A DNA stretch of 64,000 nucleotides from Narthecium ossifragum. Lineage: Eukaryota > Streptophyta > Magnoliopsida > Dioscoreales > Nartheciaceae. Positions within the stretch are counted from its first letter, which is position 1. The number at the start of each line of letters is the position of its first letter. The stretch is taken from assembly GCA_963920575.1 (NCBI GenBank), contig OY986964.1:12770663-12834662 (forward strand). The letters run 5' to 3'. The notes under the pieces were generated by a model. That model had not been told where the DNA came from. It did not search any database and worked only from the letters and a program-made list of their open reading frames with translations. Shown in pieces: positions 1-10,741 of this stretch. Both the position numbers and the translations under genes were made by a program.

Positions 1-1511
1 CTTTCCCTCTTCCCCTCTTCTCTCTTCTTCTTCTCCCTCCCCGTCCCTCTTCTCCTCCCCTCTTTCCCTCCTCCTCCGGCGTCCTCTCTCCCGACCTGTC
101 TCCTCCTCCGGCTCCGGCTTTCCGTCATTTGGAGCCGCCTTGATCTCCCGATCCCATCTCCCCATTAATCCAATCTCCCCCGATCCCAACACGAATCCCT
201 CCTCCCACTCCAAACCCACCTCTAATCCCACCAACACTCTCACCAATTCCACCACCTACCCCAAACCCACCACCCATTCTACCAATACTCATTCCCCTTG
301 TCATTAATTTCGTGAAAAGATACTTAAAAACCAGAGGAAACATCAAGGAGCAAATTAACAATGGTATGAAATTACTTTAATCAAACACCATATTTGCTAT
401 TTTCTTGAAGCAGCTTGAAATGTTTCATCACAGCTTCCACCCGTGTCTATTTTTGTTATCCTATCCTAAATGATAATCCCTGAACATGCTTCTCTTAATA
501 CCAGTTCCTTGAACATCTCTTTGTTTCACCTACTTCAAACCATATTAGTTTGTTCTACATTATCTCGTCCTTTATGAGTGTCATAGGTGTTGTTCACTCT
601 CACTTTATCTCTTTTAGTTTTGATGCTCTTTTGAAGATTCAAGACATGTCATGTTGGATAAGCTTTCTTTGTCCCCTTGCTCTTGTTCTCCTAAAATTGT
701 TGTACAACCTTACAATGCACTCTTCCTTGGCTTCAATTGCTTAGAATCTCTTATCATTGTCTACTTCCTGTGTATTTTCATCTCAACAAATATGAGGATG
801 TGTGATGTTTCAATTTTTAATGTGTCAAGATTATGTATCAATTAGCTCTTCACGCATCTTTTTCCTGTTTCTACTTCATTCAGTAATAAGTTTTTTATTA
901 CATGAATTAATTGGGCCCCTGCTATGAATATGGAGATTATAAGAAAACATGGCATCATAAATTTCTATGTGCTACGTTTGACTCATATCTGTCACATATA
1001 CTTGCCTGAATTTCTCTTTCTCCTAGTTTGATTTTCTCTAACGTTGCATGTGAATTGATTCAAAATAATCATTCAGTTTGGTTGATGAAGCTAAGGTGCA
1101 AAAAATACTCCATTGGATTCATTGCTTTTGCCAATTTGTTTTTGTATGGTTCATATGCTTGTTGCTGGTAGAAAAGTTTGGTTGTGGGCATATTGACAAA
1201 GTTTGGTTGATGGTAGAAAAATTTCTATATGTTTGTTGCTGGTAGAAAAGTTTGTTTTTGTATGATTCACATGCATTTTACAACCTTCCAGTCATATTTT
1301 GCCTTTTGTCATTTTTTAGTCAGTGTACCTGTCGGGGTATTGTGGGCATATTGACAAATTTTGCATCTATACTTGTGTATTTATGATTAGAAGTCACAGT
1401 ATGATATTATAAGATTGTCTCTGACTATAAGTCATATGCAGCTATGGGTCGTTTGAATTTGACAACTAGAAAATTGATGCTGAGGAGAAAGTATGCAGCT
1501 GTCATTTCTAC
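1..1511. other. Non-coding sequence upstream of the Harbinger transposase
   Basis: The first 120 bases are a C/T-rich stretch. Positions about 140-330 are rich in runs such as AATCCC and CCAAACCC, which resemble the sub-terminal sequence of PIF/Harbinger elements, but I see no clear terminal inverted repeat there. The rest to 1511 is AT-rich with no convincing coding exon; the short open frames have no recognisable domains. It is probably the 5' part of the Harbinger element whose genes follow, with its left end not identified. Confidence 0.4.
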
Positions 1512-2794
1512 ATGGAATCAAATTCTCTGCCTAGTAGAGCTACTTTTAAATCTTCTTTTTCTGGTGCATCACTTTATACTACTAGACTTAGAAACAAGTC
1601 TTATAACTTTGACTTTGCGATTCAGAAAGCTCGCATTCACGATTTAGTTTATGCAAGTGAACGGACTTGCATTGAGCAGCTTAGAATGGACAAAAAGACT
1701 TTCGAAACTTTGTGCTACAAGCTAGATACTGTAGGGGGGTTAACAACAACAAAGCACTTGCAGATTAATGAGCAAGTTGCTATGTTCTTACACATTCTTG
1801 CTCATCATGTGAAAAACAGAGTGATTAAATTTCGATTTATGCACTCGGGAGAAACTATTAGTAGACATTTCAATAGGATTCTACATGTTGTGACCCGATT
1901 GCATGAACAATTGCTAAAAAAACCAGAGCCAGTACCTGCCACAAATGAGCGATGGAAGTGGTTCAAGGTATAAAATCGAGTTATAACTTACTATTCAAGT
2001 TTTTAAATTATAATACTGAAGGGTGCATCTCTTTGAATTGTAGAATAGTCTTGGTGCGTTAGATGGGACACATATCAATGTAAGAGTACCTATAAATGAC
2101 AGAGCAAGATACCGCAATAGAAAGAATGAGCTTTCCACAAACGTGTTAGGCGTTTGTTCACCGAATATGGAGTTTATATACGTTTTGCCTGGTTGGGAGG
2201 GTTCAGTCGCAGATGGAAGGGTGCTTCGCGATGCATTGAGTAGACCAAATGGTTTAAAAGTTCATCAGGGTAAGAGTGTAATCAAAGTCTTCAATAATTA
2301 TTTAACATCTTACATATTTATTAATCTTTTAATAACCAATATGATATCTAGGTTGTTACTATTTGGTTGATGCGGGAAACACAAATTGCAATGGATTTTT
2401 AGCCCCTTACAAAGGAAATCATCTTAATGATTGGAGACAAGGGCATCAACCTCGATTTGCTGAAGAACTTTTTAACATGAAGCACTCATATGCAAGAAAT
2501 GTTATTGAGAGATGTTTTGGCTTGTTGAAGATGCGGTGGGCAATTTTAAGGAGTCCTTCATTTTATCCAGTTAGAACACACAATCGCATAATGATTACGT
2601 GTTGTCTATTACATAATCTTATAAGGAAAGAAATGAATGAGGATCCTTTGGAACCAGAGTTAGATCGTCAAGATGCAGCTAATGATGTTCATGGTGATCC
2701 AATTAGCACAATTGAAACCAGTGATGCATGGAGTAATTGGAGAAATCAATTGGCGGAGGATATGTTCAATCAGTGGAGAACATCAAGAAATTAA
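1512..2794 (+). CDS. PIF/Harbinger transposase (HARBI1-like DDE nuclease), three exons
   Basis: Exons 1512-1967, 2044-2269 and 2352-2794 join in frame to 374 residues ending in TAA; every intron has GT/AG borders. Exon 1 carries a helix-turn-helix-like region ([17 protein letters not shown] then [10 protein letters not shown]). The DDE nuclease residues are visible: Asp about 159 in ALDGTHI, Asp about 234 in YLVDAGN and Glu about 280 in NVIERCFG. Family members cut and paste the element together with a Myb-like partner, and a Myb-like gene follows at 3034 on the same strand. The start is the first ATG in frame with the domain. There is no internal stop, so this copy may encode an active or recently active protein. 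Plants also have domesticated HARBI1-like genes, but the adjacent Myb gene and the nearby terminus favour a transposon. Confidence 0.88.
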
Positions 2795-3033
2795 ACATGT
2801 TTTTGTGTTGAACCAATGTTCTTTGCATTGTTTATTTGTATTAGTACTATTCACACTAGTACTTTTGGATAATGTACTCTGAACTTGATGCTTGAAATGC
2901 TACTTTGAACTTGATGCTTGTGTCATATAAAGTTGCAAGTGATGCTATTTTGTGTATGTTATAAAGTATATATGATTTTCTATTTCCTTAGGTATATGCT
3001 TATATTTTGTTATATGGTTGATATTTGATAGTC

Positions 3034-3961
3034 ATGTCTCAAGGAGATAAGCACAAATGGACTGATGAGGAGGACATCATACTTATTGCTGCATTGCTGG
3101 ATTTGTATAACAAGGGCACTCATAATGCAGATAATGGGTTCAAAGGGGGATATTTAATAATTTTAGAGGCTGCCGTCAAAGAACAATTACCCAATGCTGG
3201 AATAAAAGGAAAGCCACACATAGAATCAAGGTTAAGAATTATGAAAAGAGACTTTTCAATTGTCTATGGTATGATTTATGGTACAAATACTAGTGGATTT
3301 GGTTGGGATCCTGTCAACAAATATGTGGTAGCTGAGCCAGCTGTTTGGGATGAATATATCAAGGTAAATATACCTTAAGCTCAATGGCAAGTCAACTATT
3401 TTTATTAGTTTTGTAGTAATGTTTTCTATGGTACTTACCTATCATTTTAAATTTTTGTAGAGTCATAAAAGAGCTGCTAATTTCAGACACAAGAAATTAG
3501 ACCACTTTGAAACACTGTGTGTAATCTTTGCCAAGGATCGGACAATGGGAAAAGATGCAGAGGGACCTGCTGATGTGGTTGAGGAAAATAGAGAAGAAGA
3601 AATTGAAAACATTGATGAAAGCCAATATATACCACCTTACAATACCGATTGGTTTGCAGAGGAGAATGTACCAATGTCTACAAGTCATGCCACCGTGTTT
3701 GCTTCTCAAGCAGATGTAAGCATGTGCGCTACTCATGTAGACATTAGTAATCCAAGTGAAATTACTTCCTCTCGAGTAAAACGGCGGAAAAAGTCCAATA
3801 CGAGAGCTGAAGTTATTGAGGCTATTCATCAAGTTGCGTCAACTATTGGTTCCAAAATTCAGCATGCAACTCATGAACTTAGCCAAGCTATAGGTACTGA
3901 CAAGTTACTTCTGAGAGGAAGGATAATTTTTTTTCTGAGCTTAAAAAATTGGAAGGATTGA
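3034..3961 (+). CDS. Myb/SANT-like partner protein of the Harbinger element, C-terminus frameshifted
   Basis: Exons 3034-3363 and 3461-3961 give 276 residues. The N-terminus is a trihelix/SANT-type fold of the kind in Myb/SANT-like DNA-binding proteins: HKWTDEEDIILIAALLDLYN, then the basic stretch IESRLRIMKRDF and FGWDP. The middle is acidic with a basic SSRVKRRKKS patch that could act in nuclear import. In PIF/Harbinger elements this protein binds the ends and brings in the transposase. After residue about 255 the frame leaves the expected one at a run of eight T (about 3927-3934). The conserved-looking tail (LEGLNEDER, then AGYKMGADD) is readable in a different frame from 3937 to a TAA at 4057-4059, so an indel has probably truncated the protein. 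The upstream TTG at 3025 is less likely as a start than the ATG at 3034. Confidence 0.75.
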
Positions 3962-4059
3962 ATGAAGATGAGAGAGACGATGCTGGATACAAAATGGGTG
4001 CAGATGATACACTTATTTCCTATTTTTTTAGCCTTCCAATGGAACAAGGAGCCCGATAA

Positions 4060-5460
4060 GTCAAGAGATAGCTCGACCGGTATTGAATGAAGCATTGAAT
4101 GAAGTTGCTCATATCAATTTTGGATATATTTGATCTTTTATCATATTATTGTAGTTAATTTATGCCAAACATGGACTTGGTTGTAGTCAATTTTAAATTC
4201 TTTAAGTGCTATTGGCTTTAGCTTTAAATGCTTTTGTATGGACTTATTGTGGATTTTGTTAAACTATTTGTGGCTAATTAAGTCAATTTAAATGTAGGAA
4301 TGCTTAATCTGCCTATCTACGTTGTATGACTTGATAGTTTGTCAGTTGGAGATGTTATGGTTTCGTAATTGGTTGGGGTGCCAATTGGTAAGTTTCTCTT
4401 AAGTGGTGATATGTATTGATGAACTGGTGTTAATACCTCACGGTCTTAGTTCAAATGGTCAATTTCTGCTGTATGAGGTTTTTCACTGATCACATTGACC
4501 TCAAGATTGCAGGCTAATCATTCTCTAGCTTTTATGAGGACTCTATGTTGATCTTTATAGGTTGAGGATTTGAGCACTAGTGCAGCCAAGGCCAATACTA
4601 TATTACAATTTGGTAATAAATTAGGAAAGATTGTAGACCATTCAAATGAGCATCAGCATTGCATTATGAAGATAGGGAGTTGGTGTAGTTGTTAGAAAAC
4701 GACAGTCTGCGATCAAGTTTCAGATGACGATGATGAAATAAATGCTTCCACCATTCTAGAAATGTGAATTAGCATTCTCTTTATCTCAATAGAGGGCTTC
4801 TCTAGTTATGATTTGAAACTTCTTTTCATGCTTTCATATACTGAAATAGAAGGAAATCAGAAATCAATCTAGCTAGTCAGAGCACAATGATTATAATGGT
4901 CCATGCGGATAACACAGATAGTAGTCTCTATGCTTTCAGATCATGGACTTACTAAGACTGATTTGATGTGAACTATCTCATGAAGCATGTAGTACATCGA
5001 AGCAGTGAGAATTGAATCATCTTTCTTCTCCTTTTAAGCTGATCACCCATGTTCTTCTTTGCCACTCTTTCTTGGGTTCTATTATAATGAGCAATTATGG
5101 CCAACTATACGATCCAAATAAGATGGTCATGTTAGCCACACTGTTTTAAATGAATCTTTGTCTTTTCCTTCGTTTCTAGTAGATAGACTAGCGAGAAATC
5201 GAAGAGGTGGAAATATGTCATCTTAAACTGCTTCTTTCCTTCCTCATCTTAAACTTGCATGTGATCAGTTAAATACCAAGGCTATTTTAGTCATTTTTAC
5301 TTTATTCCTATTCCATTCCCAGGCTTCTGTTTGTATACCAAACACGGTAATGCTTCATTCCTACTCCCAATCCTGATATTATAAAATCACCTTGGTAATA
5401 GCCCATTCCTAATCCCATTTCCATTCCTAATCCTATTCCCATTCCATCCCCCATTCCTTG
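4060..5460. other. 3' non-coding part of the Harbinger element
   Basis: No coding exon is recognised. The sequence is AT-rich; from about 5300 it becomes rich in ATTCC/AATCCC runs, the sub-terminal pattern that leads into the Harbinger terminus at 5461-5478. Confidence 0.5.
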
Positions 5461-5478
5461 TGCGAACCAAACGTGCCA
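5461..5478. repeat. Right terminal inverted repeat of the first PIF/Harbinger element
   Basis: Read on the minus strand the end is GGCACGTTTGGTTCGCA, the G-rich start plus CGTTTGGTT core typical of PIF/Harbinger termini. It is followed outward by ATA/TAA, compatible with the 3-bp TWA target these elements duplicate. The matching left terminus was not found in the window, so the left boundary and the target duplication are unproven. Confidence 0.6.
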
Positions 5479-5729
5479 TAAGGGTTTATCCCAGCCCGCC
5501 AAATTAAATTTTAGATCTAAATTTGTGGGAAAAAGTTTCTCACACCGGCTGTGTATTACACCGATCCGATGTGTCAAGATATACTCGTAAATAACATGCC
5601 AACTCAAGTGCCATATGAATATTGTTCACCCTCTTCATACCCTTTTGAATCCCTTGAGGCCCCCGAATCCCTTCTCCCTAATCCCTCTTCAATCCTCCTC
5701 CTCAGGCTGGACCCCTCCTCTTCAGTGGT

Positions 5730-5863
5730 GGATCGAAATCGGGGAGCGGCGGCGACGCCTCTGTCCAAGATGAGGCGATCGATCGGAGGGAGCACCTCCG
5801 CGGACTCGCCCTCGAGACCGTCGACCTCACCAAGGATCGCTACTTCATGCGCAACCACTTTGG
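5730..5863 (+). pseudogene. SF3A2: Captured first-exon fragment of splicing factor 3A subunit 2
   Basis: The frame reads GSKSGSGGDASVQDEA, then EHLRGLALETVDLTKDRYFM and RNHFG, which follows the N-terminus of plant SF3A2/PRP11, a U2 snRNP protein needed for branch-site recognition. The intact gene continues into a C2H2 zinc finger (SYECKLC) that is absent here. The initiator ATG is missing, and the expected GT donor after HFG reads AAGATAA. It lies 200 bases inside the left end of the Mutator-like element and is followed by adenosine kinase exons, so it is a transduplicated fragment and not a working gene. Confidence 0.72.
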
Positions 5864-6982
5864 AAGATAACCCTAAGTTTCCATCTTCTTCTTGAACCCT
5901 AACTCTAGGATCTGATCCAGTTGGTGGTCCCAAGGAGAGATATGATAATTCTGGTTGTTTCTTTAACCCTAACACTAGAATATGAGTAGAAGCCGTTTTG
6001 AATCGAACGCCACGAGCTCGAGTGCTCATGTGCTCTTAGGTGTGCTTTTTTAGTTGGTCTATGTATCAATGGAGTCTAGACTTTGCACTCGGATTGATAT
6101 TTTCTCTGTTGTGCTGATTGTTGGATTAAATGATATGACATAGGGTGTGTTTCGTGTAGTTTAATTTAGATCTAAGCATGGGTAAAGTTCAGATCTTGTG
6201 CTGCGATCTGTGCTTTGAATTTTTATTTTGGTGCTTTCTAGCGTTATACATGTCTCTGCATCTAATGGTATGCATACTGGAAATTCTTGACGGTGTATTG
6301 TTTTGGTATCTTCTGTTCACGATCAGTTGGCCTACGCATCGGAGATGTATAGATCTGCATACTATGATTGGTCTATTAGTCATCTTGCGATTAACATTTG
6401 TGGATCTCTTATATTAGTCATCCAAGATGCCAGAAAGTACATCTACTAATTTGATCCATAATTGGAGTTAATCTTGTAGGTTTTCTTCAATTAAGCGCCA
6501 TCTAGATTAAATGCTTGGAGCGTGAATATTTAATAGCAGCTTCTAGTTGTCGCACCCTCATTCTTGTGGTATCGATTTATTATTAGCTGGACTGAGTGTA
6601 GCTAGAGTGTGGATTTTGTGCATCAATCTTCTAATTAGAGCTCTTTTTCTCTGCATTTTCCTAATGAATTTTCATAGTTAGCTATGTTTTATTATGTTGA
6701 CCTCAAAACTAGTGGTTCTATTAACTGGCCAAAAAAGCGAGAAATGAGACCTCCCATGCGAACTTTGCATGCTTTTGTCAATATCTTTATGTGTATTTGT
6801 GGCACCATTACTATTTGTCTGAATCTGGTGTTCCTCTCCTATATTTGTTTAACTTGGTATGTTTGCTCCAACGAAATTTAGAAGATTTTTTTAATATCAT
6901 TTTAAACTGTTCTTTGAATGTTCTATGCTTTCTTAATTGTCCTTTTTGATCATATAGACTTACTTTTATGCTTGGTTTCCAG
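5864..6982. other. Intron-like spacer between captured exons
   Basis: About 1.1 kb of AT-rich sequence inside the Mutator-like element, between the SF3A2 and adenosine kinase pieces. It looks like retained intron sequence. An open stretch near 6684-6800 (reading SINWPKKREMRPPMRTLH) might be another captured exon but I do not recognise it. Confidence 0.4.
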
Positions 6983-7355
6983 ATATGATATAATGCCGAA
7001 GAATGCAATTCTTGCGGAGGAAAAGCATGTCCTAATGTGAGTTGCTGATTTTGTAATCTATATGCAAAGTGAAGTATCAATGTGACTGATATCTCTCATG
7101 ATATTGTTGTTTCATGCTATCTTCTTTTAATTTCCAGGGGCAACTCAAAATATAATCAGGGTTGTGCAGGTAATTCTTCTATATTACAAAAAACTGCTTG
7201 TACCCAAGCTTTGGAATTTATTCACGCTTGATTTAATTGGATTTTTTTTGCAATGGATGCTACAAATTATGGGGGAAACAAGTTATATTGTTTGCATTGG
7301 AAAGGACAAGTTTGGGGAGGAAATGAAGAAAAATGCAATAGCTGGAGGAGTTAAT
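6983..7355 (+). pseudogene. ADK: Captured adenosine kinase exons
   Basis: Three short exon-like pieces follow plant adenosine kinase in order. They are 6983-7036 (YDIMPKNAILAEEKHVLM, flanked by AG and GTGAGT), 7138-7169 (ATQNIIRVVQ, flanked by AG and GT) and 7254-7355 (WMLQIMGETSYIVCIGKDKF then GEEMKKNAIAGGVN, followed by GTAAGC). Adenosine kinase phosphorylates adenosine to AMP in purine salvage. The segment between the first two pieces (the family's MYKELASKFNVEYIAGG region) is missing, the third acceptor reads AA instead of AG, and there is no N-terminal exon or C-terminal catalytic part. It sits between two SF3A2 pieces in one element, so it is a captured non-functional fragment. Confidence 0.78.
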
Positions 7356-7464
7356 GTAAGCTTCTGTTTATGGTTGATCATTCATCTGAATTGTATTCTT
7401 TTTTTCTTGTATCCTGCATAACATAGTAAAAGACACGTATTAACATTTGAGCCTCGGTCAACAG

Positions 7465-7566
7465 CCACAGTTGTATTTCAAAACCAAGCCACTACAAGCT
7501 AACAAACCTCCAGGAGCACCTGCACCTGTCGCCAATGGAACAACAACTCCAGGTGTGCCTCCAAGA
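7465..7566 (+). pseudogene. SF3A2: Captured C-terminal fragment of SF3A2
   Basis: The reading PQLYFKTKPLQANKPPGAPA followed by PVANGTTTPGVPPRP matches the stretch of plant SF3A2 that starts its proline-rich tail (LQLYFKVKPPEANKPP type). The long PPPP tail of the normal protein is not present; after position 7566 the frame changes character. Together with 5730-5863 this means the element holds both ends of SF3A2 with adenosine kinase pieces placed between them. Confidence 0.72.
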
Positions 7567-7858
7567 CCAGAATGCTCGAGTCATGTGCAAGAAGAGTATG
7601 TCTTCAATGATTTCCTCACCAAACAAGAATGGCTTCGAAAAAAATGTTTCTCCAAAGCAGTATCGTAGGGCCACCTCCCCATCGATTGACTTAGGTTTTG
7701 GCGGCATCTCCTTTTTGTATATTGCCAGTAAAATTGTAAATTTTCCCCTCTTGTTGTAGAGTGGATTGATGAATGTGCTGAACGGCTACAATCAGACGAA
7801 CATGACGCTGGATCCATTGTTGTAAACATCGATAATCTCATCTTCTTGAGTCCGTCAT
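7567..7858 (+). pseudogene. Unidentified exon-like pieces after the SF3A2 fragment
   Basis: One stretch reads SSMISSPNKNGFEKNVSPK then RRATSPSIDLGFGG. After a possible acceptor (TTGTTGTAG at about 7760) a second stretch reads WIDECAERLQSDEHDAGSI and stops at TAA 7857-7859. This looks like exon sequence of another host gene captured by the Mutator-like element, but I cannot name the source. Confidence 0.35.
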
Positions 7859-7869
7859 AAGCATTCAAA

Positions 7870-8068
7870 ATGTGAAAAGTTTTGGTTATTGTAAATGTCT
7901 ATCATTCTTGAAATATATGCAAAATTCGTTTTCGCATCTCTAATGCATCAATTTATGGCCAAATAGAACAATTTTGGTACTGTAACTATCCTCATAATGG
8001 CACAGACATTTAAGAAATTGGAACACTTGTTATTGAAAAAGCAAGCTAAATCAAGACTTGTTAAGGCC
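7870..8068. other. Spacer before the tandem array
   Basis: AT-rich sequence without coding signal; it runs into the first degenerate unit of the 70-bp array. Confidence 0.3.
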
Positions 8069-9120
8069 AAATAGAACAATCACACAATATACACGACCAA
8101 TATGCGCTCAATGGTGGATGCCATGTATCACATATCAATGTACATAGAACTCTTTCGCGCAAAACCATTGGCACAATCGCACAATATAAGCAACCAATAC
8201 GCACTCAATGAACAGAGAACTCTTTCGCACAAAAACATAGGTGCAATCGCACAATATAAGCAACCAATACGCGCTCAATGAACAAAGTCCTCTTTCGCGC
8301 AAAAACATAGGTACAATCGCACAATATAAGCAACCAATATGCGCTCCAAGAACAAAGAACTCTTTCGTGCAAAAACATAGGCACAATCACAGAATAACAT
8401 AGGCACAATCACACAACATAAGCACCCAATACGCGCTCAATGCTGGATGCCATGAAGCACATATCCATGTACAGATAACTCTTTCACACAAAAATATAGG
8501 CACAATCACACAATATAAGCAACCAATACGCACTTAATGTACAGAGAATTCTTTCACACAAAAACATAGACACAATTGCACAGTATAAGCAACCAATACG
8601 CGCTCCATGAACAAAGAACTCTTTCGCGCAAAAACATAGGCACAATCGCAGAATAACATAGGCAATATCATACAACATAAGCAACCAATACGCGCTCAAT
8701 GCTGGATGCCATGAAGCACATATCCATGTACAGATAACTCTTTCACACAAAAATATAGGCACAATCGCACAATATAAGCAACCAATATGCGCTTAATGTA
8801 TAGAGAATTCTTTCACGTAAAAACATAGGCACAATCACACAATATAAGCAACCAATACCCGCTCCATGAACATAGAACTCTTTCGCGTCAAAACATAGGA
8901 ACAATCACACAATATAAACAACTAATACACGCTCGATGCTGGATGCTATAGATTGTGATGGATACACAAAGGGTTACATGCACAAACACATAGGCATAAT
9001 CGCACAATATAAGCAACGAATACGCGCTCATTTTTATACATTGTCATGCATCACGTCCATCTCCACGCCGAGAACGCACAAAATCATAGGCAGAATCGCA
9101 CAATATTTCCAACCAATATG
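8069..9120. repeat. Tandem array of 70-bp units with longer variants
   Basis: Each unit contains CAATCGCACAATATAAGCAA, then CCAATACGCGCTCAATG, then a variable word and ACTCTTTCGCGCAAAAACAT. Unit starts at about 8171, 8241, 8311 and 8381 are exactly 70 bases apart. Longer units carrying CTGGATGCCATGAAGCACAT appear near 8403 and again near 8663, giving a higher-order period of about 260. Degenerate copies continue to about 9120 and isolated words recur to 9740. It lies in the middle of the Mutator-like element. Confidence 0.85.
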
Positions 9121-10387
9121 TGGTTAATGCCGAAGGCACATAAATGAAATATTGTCATGTCCACACCTGGGTCGGATAAAAATAGAGGCACATATCGCAT
9201 ATATGTCTTTTGTTAATACGTGGCTAATGCTACAATGCCATTTATCACATATCTCAACGTCCATACAAGGATCATAGTGGATGCTCGTGCCTACGACACG
9301 GATACTTAGGGGTCTATATAAAAAAATTTCGGCAAAACCCCCCTGTACCGAGAGCTAAATGAAACAATTTTACAACATTTCTCAAATAAAAGGGGCAAAT
9401 ATTGTCCCCAGGACAAACCGTGTCCCCGCAAACCACACAAACCACAACTTTGTCAAATTCCTCAAATACAACATTATCCCCACAAACCATAACTTCAAAG
9501 AAAAAAAACTACAGAGATTCTGATTTCACAGCTATTCACATGTATGCATGTCCAACTCTTCATAGCTCTCCGGAAGGTTTGTGTATTAAACTGTATGCAT
9601 GTCCAACTCCGAAAGCGAGGGAAATGCATAATAATCTGCCAAGACAAAATTAAAAAAATAGCACAATATTTGACATCGTGATGTATATTATTTCTAAATT
9701 AGTATAATAACATAGGTACAATCGCACAATAATATAGGCACAATAAAAAGGCTACCGATACATCTTCAACAAGCCCACGAAGGGAGTTAATGTAGTTGAG
9801 GTTTGTCCTAACATATGTGCCTTCCATAAGTCCTCGCATGTTCCGCTCACATTCCCATCTACAACACGAGACGTGGTGAAATTGATTAGTGCATCAGTTA
9901 AGGTTTGTAATAAATAAACGGACGATGTTTATTATACTCACAAAGGTATTCGTGCCCATGAAGTCATGCTTGTGCACGTATGCGGTTGGTACCGTATTTA
10001 TGCCTAGTGTGTCCATCCTCTCACCCACAACATATTCCCATGAGCATGATCGCTCCGTAAAGGAAACATAAATAATAATAAAAGCACGTATTTGATAGCA
10101 ATTGAGCAAATGAATTCAATGAATTGCAATACATTTACACTTTCTTGTGTACTAGGCACAACCGGTTCTATATATACTTTAACATTAGAATCCCCATTAG
10201 CATTGATTTTGCTACCTTGCTTTGGGACCGGGCCCAAGCACGTAGGTTGTTCCTGCACGACAATTAGAGTTTACTCATTACTTTCTTAATATACACATAG
10301 CATCTTTTGCTTCTGCTCTCTTTGCCTTGCTATGTTGACAGCCTTCTACACCGCTGACTGTATCCTCTTAGTCCGCGAACAACCCTT
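9121..10387. other. Non-coding interior of the Mutator-like element
   Basis: Short degenerate remnants of the 70-bp unit (near 9160-9250 and 9715-9745) and AT-rich sequence. No coding exon recognised. Confidence 0.4.
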
Positions 10388-10741
10388 TCAGTTCACTGGT
10401 AAAGGGCTCTTGTAGGTGATACCCATCACGCCCGTTGCAATTCCTCCATCTATGACATTGTCAGCACCCACGGGCATATCATCCGGGATGGGCGGAGGAC
10501 GTCCTCCTGAGATCTTGTTGATATGCAACTTGCTCTTCAACTCATGCAAGAAAGCCACCACCATCTTAGAATCAATATCTGATTCAGATGCGATTTCAAC
10601 AACCTTATACCACTCGCTATTTAACCAATCAACCCTCTTCGCGGTTGAACTTATACTCAATTCGCCGCAACTAACCTTCATTTTGATGTAGTGTCGAGCA
10701 ATGTCGCTTCGCCATCGAAAAGGCGAAGAAAACCTCATCAT
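10388..10741 (-). pseudogene. FAR1/FRS-like (MULE transposase-derived) C-terminal fragment
   Basis: A 117-residue minus-strand frame reads FRWRSDIARHYIKMKVSCGE, then STAKRVDWLNSEWYKVVEIA and DSKMVVAFLHELKSKL. This resembles the region after the SWIM zinc finger in plant FAR1/FHY3-related proteins, which descend from Mutator-like transposases (RW--D--R-H-KV...; EVA--A--...HEL). The catalytic DDE domain and SWIM motif are not present. Lying inside a Mutator-like element it is either a remnant of that element's own transposase or a captured FRS exon. The match is from memory of family patterns and is modest. Confidence 0.45.

Noticed and set aside
5604..6029. A 141-codon minus-strand frame over the SF3A2 exon
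   Set aside because: It is the reverse-strand shadow of the captured exon and the following intron-like sequence.
8135..8762. Repeated cysteine-rich peptides on the minus strand (MCLCFCTKEF type)
   Set aside because: They are translations of the 70-bp tandem repeat; there is no independent coding evidence.
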